The notes beneath the pieces are model-generated. The model ran no database searches, was not told where the DNA came from, and worked only from the letters and a program-made list of their open reading frames with translations. A stretch of 64,000 bases of DNA from the NCBI GenBank assembly GCA_003864495.1, contig ML133402.1, positions 338,032-402,031 on the forward strand. The letters run 5' to 3'. Of the stretch, positions 37,747 to 53,295 are shown piece by piece; position 1 is the stretch's first letter; every line of letters starts with the position of its first letter. Source of the DNA: Nemopilema nomurai (lineage: Eukaryota; Cnidaria; Scyphozoa; Rhizostomeae; Rhizostomatidae). A program made the translations under genes and the position numbers.

Positions 37747-40700
37747 ACTATATCGATTCTTAGTTTTTATAATTCTATTTTTTTCTACATAAAAAGAGAG
37801 GTTTTACAAGCGGTAAGGCTTTATTCCGAGACTTCGACCAAGTGACTCTCAGAGCAGAACTAATTGACCCGTAACAAAGGAACAATAGAATGATGTCACA
37901 TGCTATTGTTCTTGTGCAGTGGTTTGGTTTTCGGCTCTTAGCTCAGAGTCAAAATGAAGACGCTTCGCCTGGTGGTCTCCCGGCTCTTTTGCATTCGATG
38001 TGTCAAAAAAGATATTTGTTTATTTTTGTTTATTAACCAGGACTGCAAGATCAACCGCCAAATGTGCAAACTTTGACAAGATTTACCCAAACAAAATCCT
38101 CCCGACAACTGTTTAATTGCTTGCAAGTTCTTTGATGTGTAATAGCAAAGCTAATTGCTATTTAATGTCTGTAAATATGTATGTGACTTTTTCTATTCAA
38201 TTAATGGTATTCGTTTTACTGAAGCAAAAAGTGGTTTAAACTTGAAATGACATATAATACATGATTTTCACCAAGTTTGAAGGAAAAGAAAAATACTACG
38301 CCAGAAACAATAAACGAAATTTCTGGTCATGATGAAAGATCAGAATCTTCTCCTTTTCATATCGAGGCCCATAAATAACAGCGTTTTGTCGTAGCCAGTT
38401 TTGATATTTCAGTAATATTTTCTCTCCTTCTGATTTCAAGATTTGAAAATTCCTATATTTGGTATTTCATTAAAGATCATATCCGCTAATTATGTTTTAC
38501 AAAGACGTCTTACAACATCTGCGAATAGCAACATTGCATTAGACTTTGGTTTTGAGATCCACTCCCTTGTCGATGTTGGAAACGATTGGAGGTGACGATA
38601 AACTCGAACCAGATTTCTTCATTGGTAAAAGAAGAGGCAAGTTATTCGCCTTGTGGCAGGCAGTTACGCTGTAGGGACCGCTGCGGGGACGCAATGGGCT
38701 TGGAAGAGAGGCTGCTGGATATCACCTTCAAGCCAGCGGATTCACATCCCAGCTGCACTCCATCCATTTCTTTTTCAAAGGGGCAAACTGCAGACAAATT
38801 CATATCGCAAGCTTAATCACAATGCAAGACAGCCATGAACACTCTCCGTTTCTCACACAAGCTCAAGTAATGATGCGTATCCCGTGCCTACAAAATGCCT
38901 TCAAAGATTCAAAAGTTCCCGTTTGAAGGTGTCCTTTTTCCTTAGTGGCCCTTTCTTTGTGTATTTTGAATGGTTTTTTGTTTTAATTAGCTATATTCTT
39001 ATTTGCTAAGTTTTCCTTTGGTCGATGTTTGAGGCATTGTCACCTTGTAGGTTTTTTTCTTTGCCACTGGACAATTTAAATAAAGACTGCATATCCTGCC
39101 AATTTGAAAACTAATTTCTGTACAAACTTTATTGATAGCATCTCTACCTTGTTTAAGAATTTTAAGATTTTGGAGCAAAAAATGTTTGCAGAAGACTCTG
39201 AATACTGAATAAGCACTGCGATATTCTTTGTTTGACGTCAGAAAGTATTTTGAGAAGGCTTTTGTAGTGTCTGTTAAAATGCCAAAATTCCTGTCTAGCA
39301 GTCGTCTTAAAAATGAGAGCTAAGCAAGTGAATGTTTTAGTTAAACACCATCACGACCCGATCACTTGACTTGCGTCTCAAGTTCACAGTTCGGTTTTTA
39401 ACCAAAACCACCAAAAGCTTGGGTGTACTAGTCTGCTCACGCTAACCAGTTTGATTGATAACGACAAGGATATAGTTATGGCTGCATAACTACAACAGTA
39501 TATGAAGCAACATTATATGAAGCAACATTATTTGGCAAAAATGTTAGGAAAATAACTCTCGTTCAATTTTCCTGCTCGAGGTGGGAAATATAAGTTTTGA
39601 TCGATACATGTGTCTCTTAAAGTTTCCTAGCATTTGAGGAAGACCAATATAATGTATTTGATCGTCATAGGTTGTTTCCCCATTGTACATGAGACATTCA
39701 AGGTGCATGTATTGCCGTCTAAGGGTTTACCGTCAACCCGTTATATCACATTTTCGACGATTTAGTTTTCAGCCGTTTCAGATATTTTACACTTTTTTTT
39801 TTAATATTTCGTGGTGAATGGTTTGCCTCCTCTTCATCAAAATGTATTTTGCACTTTAATACGGCCTATTCTTTGTTTATCCGTAGATCTTTCCAACCCA
39901 TGATGTAAATAAATTGCTGTTGTCGTTACTGCGAAGTCAAACGTACGAATAATAGCTTTTTTAGACATATACTATGAGGTGGGTCTCATCTTCTTTTTTG
40001 TCGAACTCTTGTTATCACCATCAAATAAACTTCGACTTCAGACGTATCTGCATATATTTTGTTGTGTACGTTGGTAGTTTCTACCAAGGAAGTGTGAACG
40101 ATCACAGATACTTCTTCAGAGACTAGGAAATAAAGCTGCAAATTGTTTTTGTAAAATTCATTTATTATGATATCGACAAAGCTACGTAAACACACAAAAG
40201 GACGATATTAAACGCGAACGTTGAGTAATCTTGAGTTTAGGATCCAGATTGTCCTACCGAACATAAGGCCCTCCATTCAGAGATACTTGTGTCTATACAA
40301 CCAATTTCAACTTGACAATCCAATGTTTGTCCAGTTTGACCTTTATAAAAACATAAACTTAACTGGAAATTTGAGAAACTAAGTTTGTACACCAATTTTA
40401 CCAGTGCTCCACTTAGGCCAGAAAGAAAGCCTACGTATTCTGAAACCACCCTTGCAACCGTAAATGGTTGACAGATCAACGTGCTTTGCCACTGCAAGTT
40501 GGATATGGCCTACTTTCGGGTCTAGTGAAGCACTTTGTAATGCTAGGTAGCCGCTTTACAAACACAACATCAAACGATAAAAAATTTACAATAATGCTGG
40601 GAAAAGTAGCATCATAAAAGCTTAGAAGATGTTTCATAATAAATATCTCCTATATTATGTTACTTGAGATTTATTTATAATATTTAGAATGATATTATGG

Positions 40701-40953
40701 GAACAGGCCATTTTGTAGCTGCTTCGAATTCGTGGTGTTTGCGTAGGCCCAAATACTATCTACACACGGTTAATCGTAGATGCAATCATAGGTTCCAAGG
40801 GTCATTATTATAGTCTTTCAGCTTAAGATAAACTGTGATAAAAATTGGTATCAGTTGGCTGTGATACACATTCCATATCACTTGTATACAACCAACTGTA
40901 GTATTGCAATTCTATTCGTATTTAGAATATTCCTCGTTGAAGATCCTGCTGGC
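37747..40953. other. non-coding stretch between lectin-3 and lectin-4
   Basis: No exon recognised on either strand. Short open frames have no splice context or motif. Confidence 0.5.
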
Positions 40954-42417
<1,464 letters not shown>

Positions 42418-43486
42418 GATCTACAAGAGAAAGAAAGATTGATGTTACAGATCAGATATCGTTATCAGGATACTTCGTTGAATAATCATTGAATAATACT
42501 TCAGGCAACGTAGCCTGCTGATATTGAAGACTGTCACTCCTACAGCGTTTATTTTCTTTCAGCCGCCTTCTGTGCTTAATGCATAAAATTGGCGTCCTTC
42601 GTTGTTACCACTTTGTTGATACTTTCAGTCTCTGTTTATAAGGAGCCAATCCCTAAACGTTGTCAAAACCACGACCATCTCTCATTCATTCTGGTATCTA
42701 TTCCTAGGTAGAAGGCGACTCTATAACGATCGACATCGACAGATTGTAAATGGAGACCAATTCCTTTTCGCCATTGCTATACTCCTTCCAAATTCTTGAT
42801 CTATCAGAAACAAAATATTTGTTTGTTTCTTCTTCCAAAAAATAAACTGATATTTCGCTTGTTCAGCAATCTCCATCGTCCGTTTGAAATACAAAGGCCC
42901 TGTCAGATCATAAAACAAAATGCATTCTTTACAGCCGTTGCAACAAATTCTTTAATATTCTGTAGCACGAGTGGTTGCCTTACTTTATTGTACGTCCAAC
43001 AACGACAATCCAACAAATAAATGGAATGTTGGTGTACTGTTCACAGGACTGCCCTGGTTGTTCAGGGCTTTAATCAGTTCTTGATAGTATGGCTTCCCCT
43101 GATTTGTTACAATGGGTAGCGTCCAGTTGAAGCATCGGTTGCCAGAATAAAGTGTGACGATTTATTGCTTGATCAATCGCAGCTGGTTGCCCTATTGATG
43201 AGATCACTCGTCAAGAATCCGATCAGACTCCAAAAATATTGCCACCGCAGTATGCCCAAAACCTCTTGCTAAAACCGCTCACCAATGCCAGTTTTTTTTC
43301 TCTGATACATTCGAAGACCTTCCCACAACATCCTTTTACAGCGAATTAAAGTGTTGATTATCAAAAGTCTAAAAAAATCTCTAACAGGTGTCACTGCTTT
43401 CGGCGACAGCTTCTAAGCTTTATAAACATTTAGCTAAAATGCAAAGTTTAAGGTTAAAGCAACAATTAGAATGGGAAAGTTCTTAC

Positions 43487-43530
43487 CGTTTTTGAGAATG
43501 TTCCGATTCCTACTTGCAAATTACAAGGTT
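43487..43530 (-). other. candidate 5' untranslated exon of lectin-4
   Basis: TCTCAAAAACG followed by a GTAAGAAC donor, non-coding, about 1.07 kb upstream of the lectin-4 start exon, whose acceptor sits 3 bp before the ATG. The upstream boundary is unknown. ATTGG (43667-43671) and CCAAT (43708-43712) motifs lie to the right and could belong to its promoter. Confidence 0.4.
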
Positions 43531-45178
43531 TGAATCCCTAAAAAGTCATGCACTATCCGGGTATTGCTGTTCTACGGAATCAGAATCGAACTTCTGTCCT
43601 AACTCCCAACGGTCCGGTTGACGCATGCGTGAAATTCGTTGCTTTGAATTGACGTGGCATTACTATTGGCCTGCCCAGTGAGCAGCATTGCGTCACTGGC
43701 TGCCCATTGAAACCGGCCAATCAAGCTGCAGTCTGTTTTTATTGTCTATTGTTGAAAACAATGCTGATTGTTCCCTGAAGCTCAACTGAGGTAATGCAGA
43801 GACCGGCTGTTTACGGGGATCCGGTCATGCAGATGGATTTGGAACCGCGATCACCCGTTGATCTATTGAGCTTTAGTGGTCTGTTTATTGGCACGAACAA
43901 TCGCGCAGGCCGATATTCCTAACTGCACTGACCTCGTTTAGCATATCTCATTTGCCACTGCGCAATAGATTCTATTGCCCTATTTACAATTAGCGTGTTA
44001 TCTGCGTCTGGTTGTGAATACCCAGCTATTTATTTAGCACTTCCAGAAAGGTTGCAATTGACCGTAACAACTTAATTGCTTGTTCAGGGCAGCCATATCA
44101 TTTTCACACGCCGCAATGTTTTTAGAAGCAATACATGTTTGCTTGTTTGTCTTTCGGCCCCCATGCTCCCTGTTTTTATTTTATCCAATCTATATAGTTC
44201 TCATATTAAAGTTCATGCAATTTGTAAAATGCATCAAACAATCCTTCCCACACAAAATTGTTCTTCATGTTTGTACATTGTTACGGTTCTTCTCACTGCT
44301 GTATTTTTGGAGAACGTTCTTTTCGATTTTCATTCTAAATTATTCAAATATCACGTTTTGTTGAAGTACCGACTCTTTTTTAACCTGATCAGTATTAGAA
44401 GTCCAGTGTTTGAAGATGAATGCTGCAAGGTTCAGTCAAAATCTCTTCAATGGCAGAAAAATTAGATTTAAGATCAGCCTACTTTTTTATTACAGTAGAT
44501 ACATAGAGTGCAATGCAGTTGATACGCGTGGTTACAATGCAATATAACACGTGCTGTGTTTCCCTTTCTCTCTAAATTAAATCATGTATTCGCAAAATGA
44601 GTCCAGGCAATGGAGTGAACTGGTTGATTACTCCTATGCAAATAATACAATGCAAATAATACAATGCAAATGATAATCAGAGTTTACCTTAAACGATACC
44701 TTTTCCTCGTTAATTACTAGCAAGGGCTTGCTTTGCAATGTTCACTTGCTTTGGCTACCACTTTCTCATTACGTGAAAGTTTCTAGTTACAAGTTAAATT
44801 AAACCACATACAAGATTTTTGTTAAATGTATTTGACATTGAATAGAATCAACCAACACCGTTCCCCGCTGGAGTTACTTCCAACAAATGTGGATTACTCT
44901 GCCTTGGCAATTAAGCCCGGCGCAATTAATGCTACCCAATTGAATCTGATTCGCAAATGCAGGCCAAGGTCTGCCAGCGGATTAAAAACACGAAACACTG
45001 TGCTTTGAGCTAAAATCATTCGATACTGTCCAATGCAATAAGAAGGCTGCTACTAAGTGCTTGCTGCTTGCCAACTTGCAGCATCATCAAAATGCGTGTT
45101 GTTGCTGCTACCCTGGATCCTTTCCTCCGCAGGGGTCTTCGACTCAAATTTCCACCAGAGCGCCAGATTTGCACCGTG
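43531..45178. other. non-coding stretch between lectin-4 and the nuclear receptor
   Basis: Holds the presumed promoter of lectin-4 and the 3' flank of the receptor gene. Open frames near 44080-44465 look random. A triple octamer motif is listed separately. Confidence 0.5.
44636..44671 (+). promoter_or_regulatory. three ATGCAAAT octamers at exact 14-bp spacing
   Basis: Perfect ATGCAAAT octamers, the classic POU/Oct factor site, begin at 44636, 44650 and 44664. They are part of a 14-bp tandem unit (ATGCAAATAATACA). They lie about 0.5 kb beyond the nuclear receptor stop codon and about 1.1 kb upstream of the lectin-4 5' exon. Function is inferred from the motif only. Confidence 0.45.
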
Positions 45179-48100
45179 TTATGAAGACTTGAACAAGTCG
45201 GCCAAAAGCGTTTCAATAGACACTGGGCCTATTGTTTGCCTGAAGAAAACGTCTTCTAGGGTTTTGGGGCTGATGCCACGCAGAGCTGGCAGAAGAAGAA
45301 TGAGTTTCCCAAAACGTTGTTTCTGCTCCCTGAAGTTATGTCGGATGTGATCTCCGAGCATAACCTGGGCCTGGTCCTGGCAGCTTTCAACGTGGTGCGG
45401 GTCTCTCAGTCCACGGGAATCTAGACAACCACAACAACCATTCATTAATGCACAGTTACCATGTTTCTGACAAGGAAACCTAACAAGGTCATAAATGTTT
45501 GTTAAAAGAGTGTTGTTATAAGAGAGAAATCTCGGGGAAACTCAACACCTGGAGAGAGGAAGACGAATTCCCAATGGCTGTGTCAGCCACTCAATTTAGG
45601 GACAAGAGAATTGCCTCTCTTATTGACATCTAATACAACATCAGTACAATCGTTGTCAGTATGACAATGATGAATATACATGCTATGGAAGGATTTTTAC
45701 ATTTTCACATTCTTTTGTTTGCCGCTTGTTCAGACCTCATGGAGTGTTACTTATTTCCAAGAATATGAACAAGAAACCAATTACCATATTTAAAGAGAAG
45801 AATGGCCTTTAGGAAAATGAATTCTTCTTCTGTGATTTTTAAGGCACGGAACTTAGTGGCCAGCTCCTGGAATCTCCGCAGCTCCAACGATATTTTGGCC
45901 ACTGTCTCAGGGTCCGTTGCCTTCTTGGGGCTGACAAATGGCGCTACCAAGTAATTCAAATCAAGAGGGAGGTTCCACTGGATGGCGAATATCACAAACA
46001 GTTCTCTCCAGGACTCTTCCAGCAGAATGATCTGGTCTCTGAACGGCAGCTGGAGGAAGGCGGGCACGTTTCTTGCCCACGTCACTGACAGGTAGAGCAG
46101 CCGCGCGGCAGACTCGTAAATGCCGTCCGCGGAATGGTAGGCCTGTGACTGCGATTTGTGGCTATGCATGACGGGTAAAGAGTACGATGACATCACCAGA
46201 GGACTTGGTGCATCCGGGGACGTGAAACTGGATATGTAGTCTGCGCGTGCGCGAAGGTAGTGGTACTCCGCAGTGTCTTGGGTTGTCGCTGGCATGTCTC
46301 TTATTCTGGCCGTGTTCGGCTGGCGCTCTTGCTGTACCGCTGTGTTACAAACAAATTTCACTCAAAAACAAAGCAAATAAATTTCAGTTGCAATTGAGAA
46401 TTTTCAAAACAGTGCTTCAAACTTTCCTTTCAACTAGTAAGACATTTAAGAGCTTTTTAACATCAGAAAGAACCGAAGTTCGAGCCTCTTTTATTGATAA
46501 ACCAGTTTCGACACCAACTTAAAAAGCCGTAGCTTTTAAATGACCATTGCATGCAGTTTCAAGTCTAAGCAAGATAACTCATTTTGTATGTGTCTCTTTC
46601 GACCCGAGTAGATTGAATTGCAGCTTTAAAAAACGTACTCTTTACATGACAAAGCATTTGGCGCAAAACCTGTTTGACTATATTCAATGTTAACATCACT
46701 TTCATGAAACTAGAAGCCTACAAAGAATCTTTTTTGAAGTCTTTCTTGGACCCGTTCTTTTCTGCGCCTAAAAGCTAGGGAATCCGAAATATCTGCAGCC
46801 ACAGACCGGGATCCATTCATTTGTTGTGCTGCGTTCCTCAGAGTTTGAAATTTTCTTATGTTTTCTGCGAGCGGTGGACTTTCTTCGTTTACTTGAGGCG
46901 ATTAAAGTAAGAATACAGAAAGTATCACACCAGCACGGCTTCAATTATCTCAGCAGGCAGGCACCAAGTATCTGTTTTCAAAACCACGTTTCGCTGAAAC
47001 GGGACCTACTTAATTTTAAGAGCCTTTGTTTGTCATTAGCGAGTTCAAATTAGGTAGGGAAACTTTGTAAGTTGTTGAAATGTTGAGCTAATGCCATTCA
47101 AATGCGTACATCCCCGTGAACACACGAACACACTTGAACGTCGCTCATTCGTCCATTTGTATTGAGTTCAAAAGTAAGCCCAAAACCGCGTTTCGGCATC
47201 TTTTCTCAGTTTCGGCGGTTTTTTCGCGCCATAATGTTGTGGAATTTGCGCTTCCCACACACCCAAACGTGTTCTACCGGTCACAATCTTCGCTATTTCG
47301 AAGGATTAGGTATTTCATCTACTTTCTGACTGCGAATTAAACCTCTATGAGTTTAACAATTTTAGGTAAGGTATTTTTTCGCTACATTGAACTTTTGTCA
47401 TACATTCACCACTTAAAAACAGAATTTAAGTAACTTTATAGCATTGCTTAACGTTCTTTTATTTTTTACTGTCGATTGCAGTGCTTGAAGCTAAAAGTTG
47501 ACACTCCCAGGCGAAAAGAAACCATCATGAATAAAGTTCCACTCACTTTATATTCGTATTTATGCAAATTATTTCGCTACAAAAATTGTAAATGCCAGTT
47601 AACGCGCTTTGCATTCCACTTCTTTTTCGCATTCATGTGAATTGACTTTTAATACTTAAATATTGAATGTAACTTATTCAACCTTTCGAATTGTTTATTT
47701 GCCATCAATTGCTCCGGTCTTCATTAAAAGTGATTCTAGATCTTGAAGCATAACTGCGCTAGGCTTTGCTAGTGTGCCAGCAGTAGTATCCACTTGCCGA
47801 AAGTAGTTGTATTTCTTTATTTACAGTAGGCCTTTCTCCTCTATTCAGTTCAGAGGCTTTGCCGAGCCCCAATCAGCTGTCGCCTCTTGCCATGTGCATT
47901 CGAAGTTGTACCTCGCTTATTTTGTTTTCACACAACGGCAGAAGTCGTATATTTAAATAACAGTTTAATCCCTGGGCAACCAAAGGAATACCGAGTTCAG
48001 TCTGAACTTGTCCACAATGCTTGAAAATTCCTAGCTTGATTGCTGATTTGAAGAAAGCTAAATAGATTTGAGCATCTTCCTTTTCGTCCAAGCTTTACAT

Positions 48101-51100
48101 GCATCTTTCTTACATGATTTCTATATTGTCAATGTATATGCCCGTTGGGAAATGCGAATAAGGAAAATTTGCATGCAATTTTTATTTGGCCCTTGTAGGT
48201 CCTAGCCTCGATGCAACGATGTGCATCCTGCCCAAGAGTGTTTAATGCACCGATGCTGCATTCCCTGCGAGTGCGAAAGTGCCCGAAGCTTCGTCCAGCC
48301 CGACCTCTTGCGGCGGCTCGGACTTTGTCGTTCAGCGAAGCCTCGCAGCGCCATGAATGGATTCAGCGGAAACAGCAGAGATAAAATCTCAAATCTCACT
48401 AAAATTTGACGCGAAGATTATCAGCAAGCTTTGTTTATCTTCGTCGAATTAAATGATTATACACTCATTTCACCTGGTCTATAATGGAAAATACACTGAT
48501 TTTTAATACGCGGTTTGGCGTAAGATTCTTAATTTCGTCTTAGTGGACATAGCAATGGTTGAAGCCCGTAATTTCTATCTGATTAGGGGGCTGTTAATAA
48601 GCTGGTAGTCGATGTCTTGACCCGAGATAACACACATTTTTAGCTAGATTAAGTTCTGAAAATGAATATTTCATCAAAGGCACGTGAGGTTGTGAAAAGA
48701 CATTGGGATATCTTGTCAAATGGATTCAATTAGGCCAAACTGCTTTGCGAGTGTGTTGGAATTGTTTACGGCAAACTATCAATGAAACTACAGAATTCAA
48801 AACTGGTCTTCCTAATGAGATTGGTAATGGCAGCTAAACGGATTCCAGTCTGAAAACAATGTTCCTAGATGCAGACTCTAAGTAGGCTCCTGGGTGCAGT
48901 GTTTTGGCGTCAAGTCGACACTGTCGGCAGTTACTCCCTGCGTTTGCTTGTAATCAGCTCAACTTCGTTTTTGACGACCTCCTGCCCATTCCTGAAAGAT
49001 CCTGCTTTCAATTCTTGCAAGAAACCCTCGTGTATTACGTACACCAGTTACACTTTTATCAGCTAGGCCTTTTAGGCTGCGAGTCGTGCAATTCTTAGGT
49101 TAGTCCAGGAGGTCGTTTACACGAAGTATTTCTACAGTTTTCCCCACAGTCCTTCCAAACTAAAATATTTAATTCCTGAATAGAAACGCGATAGAGGTTG
49201 AAAAATGTTCTTTTAGATCTACTAATCAGCAGAGAAAATTCTGATGAACCAATTTTTTAGATTTCGCTCAAGCTAAGCTGCACCATTGAGATTAAAACCC
49301 TTGGTTTGGAATCATTCAACAAAGAATTCCTTTCTTTTGATTATGATTTATTTTGAATTACCATTCCCTATAGTTCTAGCCTATATTTATTATGTTGTTC
49401 AATCCGGCAATTATTTACTATTTGTTCTTCAATATGTTGTTTTATAAGAGTTTTTAGATTCCAGAAACTTTTCTGTTTTAGAACCATTGAGCCTTGCATA
49501 AAATATAGGCATCTTGGTCAATACATTTATTGAGAGCATTCATTTTACCATTTAAAACCCTTGTCAGTATACCGACAACAGATATAAAAAATGCTCACAA
49601 TCTGAACTAGCACAGGAAACAACTGATTATATACTTGCAATTAATGTCTTAAATGTGTCAATGCTTTGATGCAATGAAAATCTGTCCATGCATCTCTCTG
49701 CCGTATCAGCTGTTCTTTGTGACCCAGGTATTTTATAATTAAAATGAACTTGTGTTTATTTACGTTTTGTGTCACAGTAACAATTACTTTCTATTGATTG
49801 TCGGAACTAGATTATAAACTGATTTTGCGAAAAGAGCAAACCGCATATAGGACTGGTAAATCTAGGCCTTGATTGCTTCATAATTAAGCCATATTTTTAT
49901 TCGCTACACCTGCTGTGACCTATCCCGATTGGAAACTGTTCATCTTCTCAGAATCAATGTTTGTTGCTAAATAGGTGCCATTCTATTTCTTTTTTGTATT
50001 GTTTACTTGCTAAGCCCCTTGGTATCTATCAAAACGGCTGTCGCACATGGAGTTTTTTCGGAACAGTTTTGTCGGTCAATGGATGCATTGTTTGCTTGTA
50101 AAACCACCTCGTTAAAACACTATCAAAAGGTCGGGCATTTCACCTATTTTTTGTATCAATGTCCGCTCCTTATAGCGATTTTTGCCTTGAAGCAACTGAA
50201 ATCTAGAAAATGGTCACGTGCTAGTTGGCAGCAATCTAGATCTCATATTTTGTGATGCACTCTGCTTTTAAGTCCCATGAGGTTTACCATTTTTCTTATT
50301 CTTTTTTATCAATAAATCTCTAGAGGATGATTAATTACATTGTCCGCTGATCTTTTGCTGCGTTGAGCGAATACTGCAAATCTCTCCTGCCTGCTTTCTT
50401 TCCTACACTTTTTCCACCTTTGTCTTTGCTTAATAAGTATGATTAGTAGTCCTCTAGTAGGAATACCTAAAGGGCGCCTAAGTGAGATCGTGGCGAGAGA
50501 GTAAATGCATAAGAATAGTGGCAAACCATAAGCAACATTTAGGAATCTAGCTTTTTTGCTGATAGCAGGGGTCGTAGCGGCCCCCACTGCCCCCTGATGC
50601 AAGCCCCCTTCTAAGTATCATGTGACTGATTAATTTCGAAAATGCAGGGGTGAGCCCTTACCGAACTTGTTCATCTTCACTTCGACGCATTTTTTGAATC
50701 GACATGCCTGGCACTGGTTTCTTCTCTTCTTGTCCACAATGCAGTTCTGGTTCCCTTTGCACGTGTAAATCATTCCCCTTCGAACACTTCGCATGAAGAA
50801 ACCGCTGCAGCCATCACAAGTGAACACGCCATAATGTCGGCCGGACGAAATGTCGCCGCATACTTTGCAGAGGACTTCCGACCTTTTGTGCATCTCTTTC
50901 GGCATCGACGACAGCAATGGACTTTCTCGGTCGGACAACACGTGAATCGGCTGCGGCTCATCAACTGGCGAGCCTAAATCGGACAAATTTCTCATGGTTA
51001 AACTTATGGTGAAAGCTCCATCACTTATAAAAAAAAAGACACAACGTTTTTTAAACGTTTAGATCTCTCTTTTTATTTTTTTATGTGTCAAAGCTACCGT

Positions 51101-53295
51101 TATTCAAATGATTCGATGGCTAAAATACCCGCATCTTTGAGTAAATTTGTTGGGAGCTTACTTTGTTGGAAGGTACTGCATTAAATTAGTATTCAGATGA
51201 CCTTGGGCTAGAGGCCTGGAAACTACAACATTAAAGACCCAACGACTAAATAATGTGTTCTAAAATCTTAGCTTAGATATCAACATTGATTTTTTCTGCA
51301 TTCACCAAGTCCGCCTAATAAAGAAAGTTCAGTTGAGAAATGTTGAGCATAACGCAAAGCGAATGTTGATGTTCTCAGCTGCAAATAAGCGCTCGTGGGG
51401 ATGGTCAAGAAACAAAAGTGAAGCTGACAAAAACGAAAACTTTCGGTGACAAGCTCTTGTTCATGCTTCCAAAAGATATACACCTTAAATTGGAAGCTGA
51501 TGAAACAAAAACATCAAACATCAAATTCGATTGAACGTCCCCCACAATCTGCATCTTTAGGACCAATGATTGCTGGTGTGGGTCGCGTGCTCTATCGCTT
51601 CTTCGCTTTATCTCCGATAGTAAGAAATGCGAAGAAAGGCTTTCCATATCTGTTCGTGTAAATCAGACTTTCGCTGCATCGGCAATTAAAGACCCGCCCA
51701 ACAGAGAATGATGCAGAAGTTGGCATTCTCGAGTGCCTTATCTGACGATCAGTCGCCTGTGTTGTGGAGGCTGTAGTTTTGCTTGGCTGAAATCAGGCCG
51801 GACAGAAAGCCCTCTTTCAATTCGAGTCTTTGTTCAACCAGCATTGACGTGAATCCAACTAGATCTATCCCGATGCAACGCGGGGTTCACTTTGTCAGGA
51901 ACATTTCTATTAGCTGAAGGCAAAAATGCCTTTGTCAAGCAGTGTTTAATCTTCAGGTGCCACTGAGGAATTAATTTGTCTTCATTCATCCATCCACACC
52001 TCCTGGATTGAAGCAGCATATAGATAAAATCGAAATGCTCAGTTATTTTTGTTGTGTATTTTCTGAGCGGATTTATTATTGTTGAGTTCAGTCAAGGATG
52101 ATGATTGATTAATCACGAAAAAACGACTGACTACCGAATAGCAACAACATCATGGAGCAAATGCTATTGTAGATTTAGTTGAAAGAGCTTTGAGACCCAT
52201 AAGGAGACTTCTATGGACTTTTCTTCTCTGGCGCTTTCCTGCAGAGCACAACTACAAGGTGTGATATGCAAGTTGCGGTGCGTAGCAAACAAGAAAAGGG
52301 TGCCAAAACACGCTTCGTGAAGATTTTTAGATTCATGAATGACAACTCTACTGCCATCTTTCTCCATCAGTCCATTCACCATTCTTCAATTTAGAGTTAG
52401 AAGAAATTAAAAACACGAAAGGACGTTTGTCTTGCTTCATGCAATCAATTTGCACTTGTGTTGCCCCTCGCGGCTCCATTGGTTTGGCATCAAATTTTGT
52501 GCCGCCGTTACTGTTATTCTTGCTATCGTCACGAATGACCTATCAGCAAAAGTTATTTGAACATTTTTCGGGTAGCGTGAATTTCTATACTGATTATTCA
52601 TGTTTCTTCTCGTCAGCTAAACATTTTTAGTAATATGAAGGCTTCAGCGGATTTCCACAAGTCGCATAGAAGACGATCGGCTCGAAGTGGACCTGGGTTT
52701 TATCACGGTGATCAACAACTTGTCACAATGATTGAGTTACTTGCTTCCCAATCTTACTACCATCTAAAGGAGTATCTGTTCGGTAAAGGAGTTTTGCCAA
52801 TTGAATGCACACTTTTTTAGTTTCAATGATTCTTGCATGTGCATATGAAGCGAAATCAAGCGGTAGTCATGGGCAGGTTTTAGCTGATGACATGTTGGAT
52901 AACTCGAATGTTGAAAGCTTTGAAAGTGCCTGGCCACCAAGCACACTCCGGCACTCGGCCCGTGCCAAGTGACTTCCACCGGAACGCGCAAATATGTCAT
53001 CAACGTAGAAAACATAAATGCAAAAGTAAGTAACTGTCAACCAGTTTTGAGCTAAATTGTTATCAGGTTTGAGCTAAATTCTACGATATTTACAAGATGT
53101 TTTGACATTTAATAAGTTGACATATATTTTAGATGCTGAATAGTCTAAAAAAAGTTGCTGTCACTTTACAAGTTGCAATGAAACTGTTAATACGCTATAT
53201 ATTGCGTTCCGAAGGCATGTGTTCCCTGGTCGCTTACCTGGTTTGCTTTCCACATCAGACATTTCCATCTCTTTGCAATCGTCTTCAAATTTCAT
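45179..53295 (-). CDS. NR2E-family nuclear receptor (TLX/tailless/PNR-like)
   Basis: Transcription factor of 388 residues from four exons joining in phase: 53238-53295, 50662-50973, 45785-46339 and 45179-45420. A short N-terminus ([19 protein letters not shown]) precedes a two-zinc-finger DNA-binding domain at residues 55-120: all eight zinc cysteines are present, the P-box is CDGCS, and the extension reads [12 protein letters not shown], as in NR2E receptors (MNKDAVQ-ER-P). The ligand-binding domain has the NR2E/NR2 core [34 protein letters not shown] and AIQWNLPLD, and ends [17 protein letters not shown] ... [10 protein letters not shown], a TLX-like helix 12. Oddities: the recognition helix reads GFFMRSVRR, with Met80 where almost all receptors have Lys, and the second finger's first loop has five residues where TLX has seven. 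NR2E receptors usually act as repressors in neural or sensory development. Introns are 2.3, 4.3 and 0.36 kb. Confidence 0.93.

Noticed and set aside
46340..50661. Search for further coding exons in the large intron of the nuclear receptor
   Set aside because: The DNA-binding and hinge exons already join in phase to give the conserved [12 protein letters not shown]; open frames inside are unremarkable.
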